64,000 bases of DNA from Cepaea nemoralis (GCA_014155875.1 JACEFZ010025058.1:2959001-3023000); one strand, 5' to 3'. Shown: positions 23,461 to 34,351, counted from the stretch's first letter. A program made the numbers and translations. Notes: generated by a model from the letters alone, not told the origin.

Positions 23461-24417
23461 TGTGGCATTGTTGTTCGAGCGGTTTGCTAACGGGATTGAT
23501 TTTGGCGGACGACATGGAGATACCTACTTCTGATCGTACCTCCCACTGTTGCAGGGACTTCAAAGACTTCTGCATTCCGCCATACATAGTAAGTAGACTG
23601 AATCGTTGCCACACAGCCTGCTCGTTACCATAGCCGTTGCCTGAACTTTTATCATTTTCAAGAGGCTTGGTATAGCCGTCGCTTTACACTGTTCACTTCA
23701 AGAGGCTTGTTATAGCCGCCGCTTTACATTTTTTACCTGCATTGTCGGTTGTTTCAACGGGCTACCAGGGCCGCTGCCATACAATGTTGTTTCAGGGAAC
23801 TGACCAAAGCTGCTCTCTGATCGCAGTCTGATCGTGGTGAGGCCTACTGTCGAGAAAAGCTGCTCTCTGATCGATGTCTAATCGTGTGAAGTCGGGAGGT
23901 GCTGCTCTTTGAACGCAGTCAATTGTTCCAGGCCTTGTCAGAAACCGCAGTCCTTGGGCGTCACTATGCTGGAAACCAAGATGCCTGCCTGCCTTGAGGT
24001 TGCTGTATTATCGGGGCTGTTAACTTAACCGTTGCTGTGAGGTCGTCGTATCGCTGGATTTTCTTTCTCCATCATGCCTCTCTGCCCAGTGTGTGATATG
24101 GAATGACACTGATTTGGGAACGTTTTTGCTCGAGCATCCTGAGAGATCCTGGAAGTCATTGCCTGTCCGTTTGAAGTTTGTAGAACCGAAGGACAATGTT
24201 GGCTGAGTAAGCGAAGTTTAATTTAAATTAGTTAAGGAGTAGGCATATGTGTATAATTATTTGTTTTAAGATAGAATTGAAGAATTGAAAACCTGATGCA
24301 TTTTTTTTAAAGATTTGGCTTTGAGTAACCTTTTTCAGAGTATGTGCTAGCGATAGGAAAGCTGCCTACGTATTGAAAACAACAAGGCTTTATATCATAA
24401 AAGCGTGGTGAGCTACT

Positions 24418-25440
24418 ATGGAAATCTTTTATAGGAAGTTAGGACGTGTGACAGAGTTGATGGGTGACTTAAAAATGGACGTAGATAGAATTTCGTCTAT
24501 GATAGAATTGATAAAGAGGCAGACGCTTGAACGAACAGAGCACAAGACAGGTATGAGACGTTTTGAGGTAGACAAGTCCAATAGAAATGATAACCAGCGT
24601 GGTTACAATTTTAAAGTTATCAACCATATACATATGAAAGCAGATAAGAATGAGACACAGAGACATATAAGAATTAGTAATGGTCAGAAAAAGAAACAGT
24701 GGTCTTGGCCTTCAAAGAGTGATAACGCAAAGGCCTTGCGAGAGAACTGGTTTCAGATCAGACAGTTGCGATATTCGGTAGCGAGGTTGAGCAACAGAGA
24801 AAGAAACACAGATAAGATTTTGGGTAGTCAGGAGGTATCTTCAGTCTTTTGTGTCAGACAAGAAAGAGAGACACAGACGCAACCAGACAGTAATGTGGAA
24901 AAGAGTACTCAGACGTCGAGTGATAAAGTGACAAAGAGAGACACTGGTATAGTGGTTGAACAACCCAAGACAGAAGACAGGCAGACAAGCACCAAAGATG
25001 TTAAAAGACAGGTGGGAAAAAGTATTAAGGAAAGGAATAGTATGATTGTTAATAGAGGTACTGCTATGTCAAGTTCCTCAGGTATAGACATTAAATTAAT
25101 CCCTAAATGGTGTAGAAATATTAGGTGTGAGAGTTCAGGTTATGGAGAGGATATTTCTACCTCTACCGCCGCATTTTATAGTAAATACTACGCTGCTGAA
25201 ACAACTACAGATACTGATGATTCAGAGAATGAGAGGATTGCACTACGAACAGATCCTGACTCGAAGCGTGATGTTTCCTCATACGGTGGGCTTGCTGGTG
25301 GACAGACGGACAGAGTTTTGGTTGGTGACTCTTTAGAACTAGATACCAGTTTATATGACAGGAAAGTAGGGAAGGCTAAGAGACGAATACCAAGAGAGAG
25401 AGAGAGAAAGATACTTCCAAAAAGAAAGATGTTTGCCTAG
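24418..25440 (+). CDS. Unknown 340-residue protein of the LTR element
   Basis: This is the only long frame of the element; start ATG at 24418, stop TAG at 25438-25440. I do not recognise it. Residues 8-36 have heptad-like hydrophobic spacing (VTELMGDLKMDVDRISSMIE) and may form a short coiled coil. The middle is very polar, with two TQT motifs at residues 152-154 and 164-166 (RETQTQ and KSTQTSS). Residues 230-275 hold WCRNIRC and a Ser/Thr/Asp-rich stretch. The C-terminus (320-338) is strongly basic. There is no zinc knuckle, no protease and no membrane segment. By position it could be a gag-like or packaging protein, or captured sequence. The open frame in an otherwise frame-poor 4.2 kb suggests selection or youth. 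Confidence 0.7.
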   Translation: MEIFYRKLGRVTELMGDLKMDVDRISSMIELIKRQTLERTEHKTGMRRFEVDKSNRNDNQRGYNFKVINHIHMKADKNETQRHIRISNGQKKKQWSWPSKSDNAKALRENWFQIRQLRYSVARLSNRERNTDKILGSQEVSSVFCVRQERETQTQPDSNVEKSTQTSSDKVTKRDTGIVVEQPKTEDRQTSTKDVKRQVGKSIKERNSMIVNRGTAMSSSSGIDIKLIPKWCRNIRCESSGYGEDISTSTAAFYSKYYAAETTTDTDDSENERIALRTDPDSKRDVSSYGGLAGGQTDRVLVGDSLELDTSLYDRKVGKAKRRIPRERERKILPKRKMFA

Positions 25441-27246
25441 TAGAAAGTGGAACACAAAAACAGCAAACAGCTGAAGCGTCGCTGGAAAAAGCTAGAAGTC
25501 TCATGAAATCGGTAAGACCATGGTTGTATTTAAATAACCGATACGAGCAGATTTGAGCATTTTGTAACTGAGCTTGGGGTAATTCAAGTTTGATGAGGCT
25601 CAAATTTCGACTCAAATGTGCTGTTGCTGTGGAAAATGGTGGAGAATCATTGCAAGTGATGTGTGACGTCGAGAACTGATGTAGTATTGTCTTGTATTAC
25701 ATAGGTTATTTTGAGATATAAAGTGGTCATAGAATAGTGATGACGATTGGGTAATGCGGATGTCATAGCTCGAAGAAGTATTATGAAGTGATGAGGAGGT
25801 TAAGATAGGATAAATGAGTAATTGACCGTCAGAGTAGTTTGACGTTGAGAATTAAGTAGGACGGAGAATAGTGGCATTATGATGATTGAGAATGAAGTAA
25901 GAAAGTAGTTGAATTGTGAAAGTCCTGTTGAGTAATTCGTCAGATTATGCGTTGTCCGTACGTGAGTATAACTGTAGACAAACAGGTGTTCGTCGCGCTG
26001 AGTGAAGCAGAAGTGAGGTTTTGAGACGCCGTCTAAGTGGAGTACATGGATAAAATGTTGTCAAGCGATTGGTAATAGTTGCGTGCTTGATATATCTTGT
26101 GTCAATGTGTGTGGAGGAGATCGACACGCTTAGACTGTGGTGAATGATTGCTGGAATGTTGAATTGGCGTCTAAATTATTTTTTTTTTCAAGTAATGGTA
26201 TGGACACGTCAGATTGTCGCGATGCGAGAGTAGTCGTGAGATGAGAGCGAGGTTGTGTATCACTGTCTGAGCAAACATAAAATACGAATACCGTGTGAAT
26301 ATGCGAAGAGTGGCTGATAAGTGACGTTGATAAAACGTGGAGCATAGAGTAACTGAGTTTATGAAAATTGAGAGGTGGAAAGAATATGATTAGAAATTTG
26401 TGATGTCTTTCGTTTAGAATGTCTGAAGTTGGACGGAATTTATGGAAGTTGTATGACAGGTTGAAAGAAAGAGAGTTAACATTCTGAATGACGTTTCATA
26501 AAATATGTTTAGTATTGTTGACAGGGACATGTTGAAGTATGAATGCCTGATACTGAGAAATGAGGAAAGTGAGGTCCGTTGTCAGTTATAAGTGGTGTGG
26601 GTTGCTGTTCTGTAAGAATCCCGATAAATAGGAAGAGGAGTGAAAGATACGGAGGTAAACAAGATTAGATAAATGAATGTTAGAGAACATGTTCCGATAA
26701 GTGTGACTGGTTTAACTATCATCGCGGTACAAGAACGCTAGGAGAGACTTGAGGATAGCTTAGAGTAGTTGTGGTGAGATGTTAAGAAAGTACTGATGCA
26801 GGAGAATGATCGTGATAAGAAGGTTTAAGCGGATTGCTTATGAAGAGTAGAAAAAGTATTCCGAAAATATGTTGTCATGTGTTGTATAAAACTAAGATCT
26901 TGTAATGCAGAAATATTATGATGTACGATAGATACATATACAAGAATGAGCTTTTGTGATATGATATATGTGGATTTTATTACGAAGAAGAAGTATGGGT
27001 TGTAGGTCATGGCGGCTGGCACTACGATAAATAGTGGAGATAGAGAGAAGTGTAATGAGTAAGGGGTATATGATTTCTGTAGTTGGGAGTTGAGTAAGTT
27101 CAGGTGGTAAGCGGATTGCTTATGACTTTATAAAACGAAGAAGAAGTAACTTTGATTGTGTGGAATTTTTGGGTTAAGTGTCTTGGGTCATAGATGTGGG
27201 GTAAATGAGTTGTGGGATCAAGACTTTTCAGGGAAAAGTCTTGGTT
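25441..27246 (+). other. Non-coding 3' region of LTR element
   Basis: No frame of note. The sequence is unusually rich in GTGA, GATG and TTGA words on this strand and poor in C. The hairpin-like TAAGCGGATTGCTTA occurs at 26826-26840 and again at 27108-27122. Confidence 0.6.
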
Positions 27247-27262
27247 GAAGAAAGGAAGGAAA
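27247..27262 (+). promoter_or_regulatory. Polypurine tract
   Basis: GAAGAAAGGAAGGAAA lies immediately before the 3' LTR, the expected site of plus-strand priming. Confidence 0.8.
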
Positions 27263-27551
27263 TGTAACAGAGTTAGGAATAGGAAGAAGGGGCAACGAGG
27301 TGTGCATAGTCAATAGGGAAATAGGGCACGGTCAAGCACCATAATATGGGGTAGTTAGGATGGGTCGTGAGATGACGAGGATCTTGGAAACAAGGTCAGT
27401 TGTGAACGACCCATCCTTCGATATGGAGGTATGATTTAGCTGAGTGACTTCTGGCTTGATTGAAGGTTTGTTGATTATGAATAAATTAATATGAAACCAG
27501 AACTGTCTTAGAGTTATTGCCGGTTCACCGTCACTTCGCTGTACTATTACA
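27263..27551 (+). repeat. 3' LTR
   Basis: Matches the 5' LTR along its whole 289 bp with two substitutions. It is followed by TGT (27552-27554) and then the second copy of the 66-bp flank. Confidence 0.93.
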
Positions 27552-27554
27552 TGT

Positions 27555-27620
27555 ACTACGGTGCGTAGTTAGATCTCTATTTTTATGTTCCCTGTCCCGA
27601 TCTCTCATAAGTTCAACTAC
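27555..27620. repeat. 66-bp target duplication, right copy
   Basis: Identical to 22656-22721. It begins and ends with ACTAC. Three extra bases (TGT) separate it from the LTR. Confidence 0.97.
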
Positions 27621-28553
27621 CTCCTGTGTGATCCACGGGGGCTTAGTGTGATGTTTAACACGAACTTCCTTAAATGGAACATGCTTATCAAATATACTTA
27701 GAAAGGTCTTTAGCCTGTGGTCCAGAGCATCGTCTGGGTCAGGAAGCTGATAAACATAGTCCAGAGATGAGTTGAGCAAATCTTGTAAGAAGACGTCTCG
27801 ATTGAAATTTTTGTAATTTCTATATTTTATACTTATATGTTTGTGTTTTGGAGTTTTGGTGCCTCTTTTCGACCACATTCAACATACAGGGTAGTGATCG
27901 CTCATTGCATTAATAGTGACAGTACATTCTGTGATGTTGTCAGCACACGAAGTATAAATATGATCTATAAGTGTTGCAGATGATTTTGTTATTCTATTGG
28001 CTTGTTTGACTAACTGTTGGAAGTTATATGACTCTATTATGTTTTCCCATGTTTTATTTGATTTGTTAGTGTCTATGTTGAAGTCACCTAGCAATATTAT
28101 TTCCCTCGCATTACTAAAGACTACATCCATCATAGTGGTGAATTTTTCATACCAGATATTTCCTGCACTGGGGTTTCGATAAAGATAGCCAACTACTAGC
28201 GGTATACGATTTTGAAGTTTAACCTCAAGCCATACACACTCAATCTCACAGGTTTCAAAATCTAGCCTGCGGTGGGCGTTAAGCGAGTTGGAAATATAAA
28301 CTGCAATACCCGTCTCTTGTTTCTGATAGGGATATCTTCTAATGGTTTTAAAACCTCTGATAGCGATATCCTCATCTGCGATGTTACCATTTAATCGACT
28401 TTCGCTAACGCCGAACATGTGAAAATGTTGATTAAGTATAAGTGATAGTTCGGGCAGCTTCCCTAATAGATGGCATATGTTTAGATGCTTGATTCTGAGC
28501 CCATTATTCCCGAGCAAGTGTTCGTACTTATTAGAGATTTCAACAATGCGTAA
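27555..28553 (-). pseudogene. LINE-Q ORF2: APE endonuclease and linker
   Basis: From 28553 downward the frame reads LRIKHLNICHLLGKLPEL, FHMFGVSESRLNG (catalytic E), AREIILLGDFNIDTN (D, N), ATLIDHIYTSCADN (D) and NAMSDHYPVC (S-D-H). All catalytic positions of an APE-type LINE endonuclease, which nicks the target DNA, are present. An in-frame TGA after HYPVC (27881-27879) is followed at once by ATG and the linker continues (MWSKRGTKTPKHKHISIKY, then VVELMRDRDREHKNRDLTTH). The linker is cut at 27555 by the LTR insertion and resumes at 22721. The lack of an ATG and the in-frame stop argue against activity. Confidence 0.88.
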
Positions 28554-28919
28554 TCACAAGTTTAAAAGCAAAAAACACACACATACACGAAGTGAATACA
28601 ACTTACGTCCTTTATTACAATACACACTCTAAAGTACAGAGAAACAGTAATATCTCTGTCAATATATAAAAATACGTACACAGATCCGTAAGGAAGAGCA
28701 ATGAAGACCCCCTCACTCACAGTAACAGCACAATTAAAAGTATTATAAAAGCTATACAGCTAAGTACTATCAATTAATATAAAGTCAAAACAAGTCAATG
28801 TTTATAGCTACTTATAACATAATACGTTACTAGATCAAGTAATAACAAAATATGCAGATAAACGTTCTAGGAGATGCTCTTTCTTGTACCGAGATCCGGT
28901 GTAGCTTTGTGCTAAGTTG
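28554..28919. other. LINE-Q inter-ORF spacer
   Basis: AT-rich minus-strand spacer between ORF1 and ORF2 with stops in all frames. Confidence 0.6.
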
Positions 28920-29480
28920 CTAGTAAATACCAGGTTGTGTTTGTTGTTGGTATAGCGACATTATAAGTGCTTGACGAAATGTAGCTGGGCTATACTGTGT
29001 GTGGTGCCACAATTCTAGGTTACAATGAAATGGGTACTGATGATGTCTCATGGGTATGTAATGACTACCAACTAGAGCCTCTGGTTGGTGGCTAACAGGA
29101 TGTTGTGGTGGCACGTCGTTGTTGCTGAGAGTTGGTTCCTTTCTGGGGAGAATAGGAAAATTATCTTCGTAATTATTACCATCCTGTGTGAAAGACGACG
29201 TATTTAACGGACTTGGTGTGGTGGTAGTGGCCCATCTGGCTTGGATTTCAGGTGCAGTGGTTATGAGTGGTCTGCACACTTCTGGCGTATTGGTACTTGA
29301 TGTGACGGGAGTATGTCGTCGGGCGTGAGTTTCAGGAATAGCTAAAAGTGTCCGGCGCGATCCTGTATTGGATGTATGATGTGTCCGTTCTGGATATTTG
29401 ATATTTTTTGGCGAGAAAACTGGTGCCCAATGTAGACAAATGTATTTGATCCTTATAAAGACTCTTTTTTTGTGCACCAA
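28920..29480 (-). pseudogene. LINE-Q ORF1 proline-rich extension in another frame
   Basis: A 186-codon frame, rich in Pro, Thr, Ser, His and Gln, overlaps the last 150 bp of the ORF1 frame and runs on for 410 bp. It may be the original ORF1 C-terminus displaced by a one-base frameshift, or a chance frame. No domain is recognised. Confidence 0.4.
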
Positions 29481-30810
29481 CCTGTGAAGTGAATGATGGT
29501 GTGTTGTTGATGAACTGTATCTTGTTTTGAGAACAGAACTTCTGCAAAATGTTGTTATTTATGTCAGCTAGACGGCGCTGGTGTCCATAACTCGGTGATA
29601 TGATGGAGGAGAAGAAAATGGATGAGTTAGGAAAAGTGTGACGTAATCCGTTCAAGAGTGCCAGCAGTTGAGACCCTGTGATTTGTTGGATGTTTATGGT
29701 GTCGGTGATACCAATATGTACGCTTGCCCTTCTAACGCTATGATTAACAGCCAACCTGCTAATCTTGTCTGTTAGCCGGTCTACACCAGCCCCAGGCAGT
29801 GGGATTATTGAAACAATGTCTTTGTCTGAAGTGGCCATCCTGTCGCTGTATAAACCTGTCATTAAGGTATCGCCTAGTATAATATGTGTACAGTCAGGTC
29901 GTGCTGTCTGTACATGTTGGTTGTCAGCACGTCTCGCCCGTTGCTTCATCCATTTCCGATTATCAACAGTCTTTATATCTCCATGTGGCTCTCCCGATGT
30001 ATCTTGTAGGCATGTCTTGCCCGTTGGCAGCATGTTAAAGCACTGCACGTTTTCTGGTGACTTTTCTTGAAGCACTTCAAACTTATTGTTGCTTATTTTG
30101 ACGTCAATGGGGTAGACTGCTTGTTGTTGTTTAACTTCGTCTGCACATTGAGGTGTTTGTTGTTGTTTATCTTCCTCTGCGTGTGGAGGTGTTTTCATAG
30201 TGGTTATCTGTTCTGGGTGGGATTGAGCTTCCCCAAGATTTTCCAAGGATGAAGCGGTTGCTTGGGAATTACATGCTTCTTCTGCTTGGTCGGTAGAGGA
30301 CACATTCTGTAAGATTTGAACTGTTTTTCTCAGCAGCAAATTTTCATCTCGCAGGAGTGCGACTTCTGTCTTGAGAGCATTGTAATCACTGCTTATCTTG
30401 TTGTTTGCTTCAATGTTAGTTGAAACAGTTACAATGAGCTCCTTTAGTGATTGTTCTAGTTCCTCAATGTGCTGTTTACAGTCGCACGAATGTCCATTGA
30501 TAGTTAGGATGCTATTGTTATCCGAGGCAGGTACTTCTTCAACAATGTCAACATTGGGTTCTATGTTGTTTTGGATGCGCTCCATTGGGTATTCAATGGT
30601 CAAGAGCACTGGTGGGTTGGCAGGCCTCGTGTTGATGTTGTCATGTGCACTCGTCGTAAGAGTTAAATGACGAACATTGTTAGCTGGTGTGCTGTCGACA
30701 GCTGTAGTTGTGGGCTGCGTAGATTCGGTGAATGTCTTTATCGAGTTTTCATGCTCGACAAAATCTACTTTTAGCCAAGAATTAATGTTTTCAATATTTC
30801 CTTGTGCCAT
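29332..30810 (-). CDS. LINE-Q ORF1: coiled coil plus SGNH esterase domain
   Basis: The 492-residue frame has a Thr-rich N-terminus and a clear coiled coil (IEELEQSLKELIVTVSTNIE and NALKTEVALLRDENLLLRKT, about residues 115-170). The C-terminal domain has SGNH-hydrolase blocks: HIILGDTLMTGLYSD (GDS box with Ser to Thr), RASVHIGITDTIN (block III, GxND changed to GITD) and KDQIHLSTLGTSFLAKKY (block V, DxxH). ORF1 proteins with an esterase domain are known from CR1-like LINEs and bind element RNA. Loss of the nucleophile Ser and the block III Asn suggests no hydrolase activity. The ORF is otherwise open and lies upstream of ORF2. Confidence 0.82.
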   Translation of the reverse strand: MAQGNIENINSWLKVDFVEHENSIKTFTESTQPTTTAVDSTPANNVRHLTLTTSAHDNINTRPANPPVLLTIEYPMERIQNNIEPNVDIVEEVPASDNNSILTINGHSCDCKQHIEELEQSLKELIVTVSTNIEANNKISSDYNALKTEVALLRDENLLLRKTVQILQNVSSTDQAEEACNSQATASSLENLGEAQSHPEQITTMKTPPHAEEDKQQQTPQCADEVKQQQAVYPIDVKISNNKFEVLQEKSPENVQCFNMLPTGKTCLQDTSGEPHGDIKTVDNRKWMKQRARRADNQHVQTARPDCTHIILGDTLMTGLYSDRMATSDKDIVSIIPLPGAGVDRLTDKISRLAVNHSVRRASVHIGITDTINIQQITGSQLLALLNGLRHTFPNSSIFFSSIISPSYGHQRRLADINNNILQKFCSQNKIQFINNTPSFTSQVGAQKKSLYKDQIHLSTLGTSFLAKKYQISRTDTSYIQYRIAPDTFSYS

Positions 30811-30813
30811 TAA

Positions 30814-31155
30814 TTAATTTTTTGCGTGGTACATGTGTATTGTAATCACTGGCGTCGTAATCAGGTCCTCAACGTGGGCCCAGCTGGGTTCAATTTGTTC
30901 AAGCTTGTAGTAGTTGAGTAGACAAGTTCGGAATGCCTCATAATGGAGTGTGTTGTTGAATGAAACAGTAACACACTGTCCTGAGTTGGTGTGTTTGACG
31001 ACTAGGCCGGTGGGATTCGTGCACTTGGATAGCTTGTTCTTCACGGCCCTCTCTTTGTTTAGTGTGTACGTTTTATTGACAGCCGATCGTAAACCTGAGC
31101 GGGTCCTTTCACCATTCACTTCCAATACGGAGCACCACTCTCCTTCCCCTGACAT
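30814..31155 (-). CDS. LINE-Q small upstream ORF, in frame with ORF1
   Basis: A 113-residue frame (SGEGEWCSVLEVNGERTRSG at the N-terminus, ending MYHAKN) stops at TAA (30816-30814). After one sense codon (TTA) the ORF1 ATG follows in the same frame. It may be a separate small ORF with reinitiation, or the true N-terminus of ORF1 cut by a nonsense mutation. The middle (NPTGLVVKHTNSGQCVTVSF) is not a family I recognise. Confidence 0.55.
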   Translation of the reverse strand: MSGEGEWCSVLEVNGERTRSGLRSAVNKTYTLNKERAVKNKLSKCTNPTGLVVKHTNSGQCVTVSFNNTLHYEAFRTCLLNYYKLEQIEPSWAHVEDLITTPVITIHMYHAKN

Positions 31156-31503
31156 TATTGCATAACATTACGAATAACTAAACTTGAAGAATGCAGCAAT
31201 CGCATTGTTATCTAGCCACGTCGCGGGCAATTTGAGGTCCCGTGGTTGTTTCTGACACGCCTCGTGCACTTTATTGGTTAAAATTTAATAGTTTTCAACT
31301 ATCACTCGAAATGAATATTATATATAACACGCATTTTTTACGATAATCAACACTTGTATTAATCTAAAAACTATTTAACTACATTCACAGAATCCCAACG
31401 AGCACATTGATATAAAAATCCATTATAGGTGTGTGTCCATCAGCGTGCAGTAATAATAATCCGAGAAGTAAGAGACACGAAAACACGTCTTCACTCTCCG
31501 GAA

Positions 31504-31505
<2 letters not shown>
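31156..31505. other. LINE-Q 5' end and flank
   Basis: Probably the LINE-Q 5' UTR for some tens of bases; the 5' boundary cannot be placed. No motif recognised. Confidence 0.4.

Positions 31506-31573
<68 letters not shown>
31506..31573. repeat. (TA)n microsatellite
   Basis: About 34 TA units at the 3' tail of an antisense LINE-C end. Confidence 0.97.
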
Positions 31574-31575
<2 letters not shown>

Positions 31576-31765
31576 TTGGCACCTTGCCGTATTGACAGAC
31601 GATAGTTTGTGCTTTAAAAAGGCATAATAACTTTTAACTATGGCGGTAGCGAGTGTGACTGATAAGGCCAATTTGCGCTGTAAATGTCCGTTCACAGTGG
31701 GTGCATGTGAACACGTGGTCATTTCCACCATCATGCACCATGCCTCTCGCTTTGATTCCGAGACC
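31574..31765 (-). pseudogene. LINE-C 3' end with C2H2 finger
   Basis: On the minus strand the last codons read GMVHDGGNDHVFTCTHCERT, then FTAQIGLISHTRYRHS and a stop. This is a C2H2 finger typical of the extreme C-terminus of this LINE group. The 3' UTR that follows matches 11840-11925 and 61870-61925. The tail has become (TA)n. Confidence 0.85.
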
Positions 31766-32592
<827 letters not shown>

Positions 32593-32627
32593 GCGAGAGA
32601 GAGAGAGAGAGGGGGGGGGGGGGGGGG
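32593..32627. repeat. (GA)n and G-run
   Basis: Short GA tract followed by about 17 G (32611-32627). Confidence 0.95.
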
Positions 32628-33189
32628 TTGGCGTAAAATTATTTAGAGAGGGAGCGAGATAGAGGGAGAGAGACATATGTATCTGTGCATATATAAACAC
32701 ATACACACATGTACTTGTGTATATGCGCATGCACGAACAACCGCATATACAGTATAGTTGCTAACTAGTTGGGGGATTATTGAGTCCGGGGGTAGTAGTG
32801 ATATCATTGAGTGTGCACACTATATTGTGTACGAAGGAGTGACAAGAGTGGTAATACGAGATGCTCCAGGTAACTACTGGTTCGGTCACTCGGAATTGGG
32901 GCGAGGGAGACAGGGTGGAAGATAATTTAGTAGAGAAAGGGACTAGTTAGAGACAGGGAGAGGGTGACACCTAGGAGGGTGTAGAAGCAAGAGAGTGGGG
33001 AGGGGAAATGACTACGATTAGATGAAACTATTTTGGGTGTTGAGGCCGTGTGGTGTTAGGCACTCAATAGAGAATATGAGCCGGTTTTCTATATTTTAGC
33101 GATGTTGAGCGACGGAGGAGCAAGACTGGGTTGCAGTGACGTGGACATCGGAAGCACCTTGATGGTTGGCGCTGTTTAAATACGTTGGT
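32628..33189. other. No recognised gene
   Basis: GA-rich near 32645-32670 and 32900-33000; no coding similarity. Confidence 0.45.
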
Positions 33190-33331
33190 GGAAATACGTT
33201 GTATTACGTGGTATAACAAGCAACCTTACTTACCCTATTTCATAGGAATCAGTATGAGTGAAGCCTCGTATTTGTAGACCGACCTACTCCGCATACACCA
33301 TGAGGCACATCACAGGAACGATACACACCTC
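33190..33331 (-). repeat. Repeat-R unit 4, inverted and partial
   Basis: Contains the reverse complement of the unit blocks: ACCGACCTACTCCGC, CCTATTTCATAGG and CGTGGTATAAC. Confidence 0.82.
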
Positions 33332-33356
33332 TCTCTCTCTCTTTCCCTCCCTCCCC

Positions 33357-33431
<75 letters not shown>

Positions 33432-34022
33432 TATATATACCTTGCACATATCCATATACACTAATGTATGAATGTCTGTCTAGCGGTGTATATGTATGTA
33501 TGTGTGCTCACGCAAATGAAACCACCCAGACTTTAGGACTCGCCTCAAAATAATATATATAAGTGCATAATGTGGTTTTGGTTAGTACCACCTTCATGCT
33601 TGCGCTCACTCATGCTTCATTAGTACATCCACTGAAATTGCTCAGATACCATTATCAGACCACTAGCACAGGTTGCCGTCCTGCCGTCCTGCCGTCCTAT
33701 CAATGTGCTCACTGAACCGTAACACCTATCACCCCCTCATCATCCTCCATCTCGCTCCCACGGTTTGGTATAAAAAGAAGACACCGGCGATATTCTGAGT
33801 TACACACAGATCAGAATTGTGACGTAATTATGAACATTTTTTTCCAATTATCATTTTCTCTTCATTGCTTTCATTTTGGCATCCTTGTGCTCTTCTCGCC
33901 CAGTCGTCACCTTTTGATGTAGTCACAGGAGATCTCCTTGACTATATGTTGTGTTTGTGAATGTGTTTGCTGATGAAGGCTAATCGCCGCAACGTCGTGT
34001 GTGTGTCGTAAATCTGTTATGT
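33332..34022 (+). repeat. Right arm of 14-kb inverted repeat
   Basis: Inverted partner of 20003-20778. It has (CT)n (33332-33428), GGTATAAAAAGAAGACA (33768-33784) and CTGATGAAGGCTAATCGCC (33970-33988). The splice-site-like GAGGTAAG of the left arm is here GACGTAAT, so the arms have diverged. No protein is encoded. Confidence 0.8.
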
Positions 34023-34351
34023 AAAGCTGCACTATTTTGTGTCATTTTATATTGTTTACATTTTCACAGCTTTACCGCAGTTCCACCCAATTTTAATCCC
34101 ACCTATACTGGTATATGCTAAGTTAATTGATTTGTTATGTTTGCCTGTGTAAAAATGAATTGATAAATGCAATTTGAATTGGTGTTTCTTCCTTCACTTA
34201 TACCGTTAGTCGTCGTGGGGTTGAATTGGTGTACAGTTACAATTCGTTCACAGACGGAGTTGGTATAGGGGTTGATTTGAATATGATGATGCGTTCAGTA
34301 AACTTGGTTCACAGCTGTTTTAAGTCAATCCTGTATTTATTTCATTGTAAG

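Larger units (their letters stand above)
22722..27551 (+). mobile_element. Young LTR element without pol, 4.83 kb
   Basis: Two 289-bp direct repeats (22722-23010 and 27263-27551) differ at only two visible positions (22799/27340 and 22996/27537, both T/C). Each begins TGTAACAG and ends TATTACA. Inside lie a primer-binding-site-like TGGTGCCCAGACCAGGA (23020-23036), a 1.4-kb leader with tandem repeats, one 340-codon frame, 1.8 kb without frames and a purine tract before the 3' LTR. No protease, RT, RNase H or integrase motif occurs in any frame. It resembles a large non-autonomous retrotransposon derivative that must borrow enzymes. It sits in LINE-Q, flanked by a 66-bp duplication. Confidence 0.9.

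Noticed and set aside
29765..30670. Plus-strand frames of 60-100 codons
   Set aside because: Antisense shadows of the LINE-Q ORF1.
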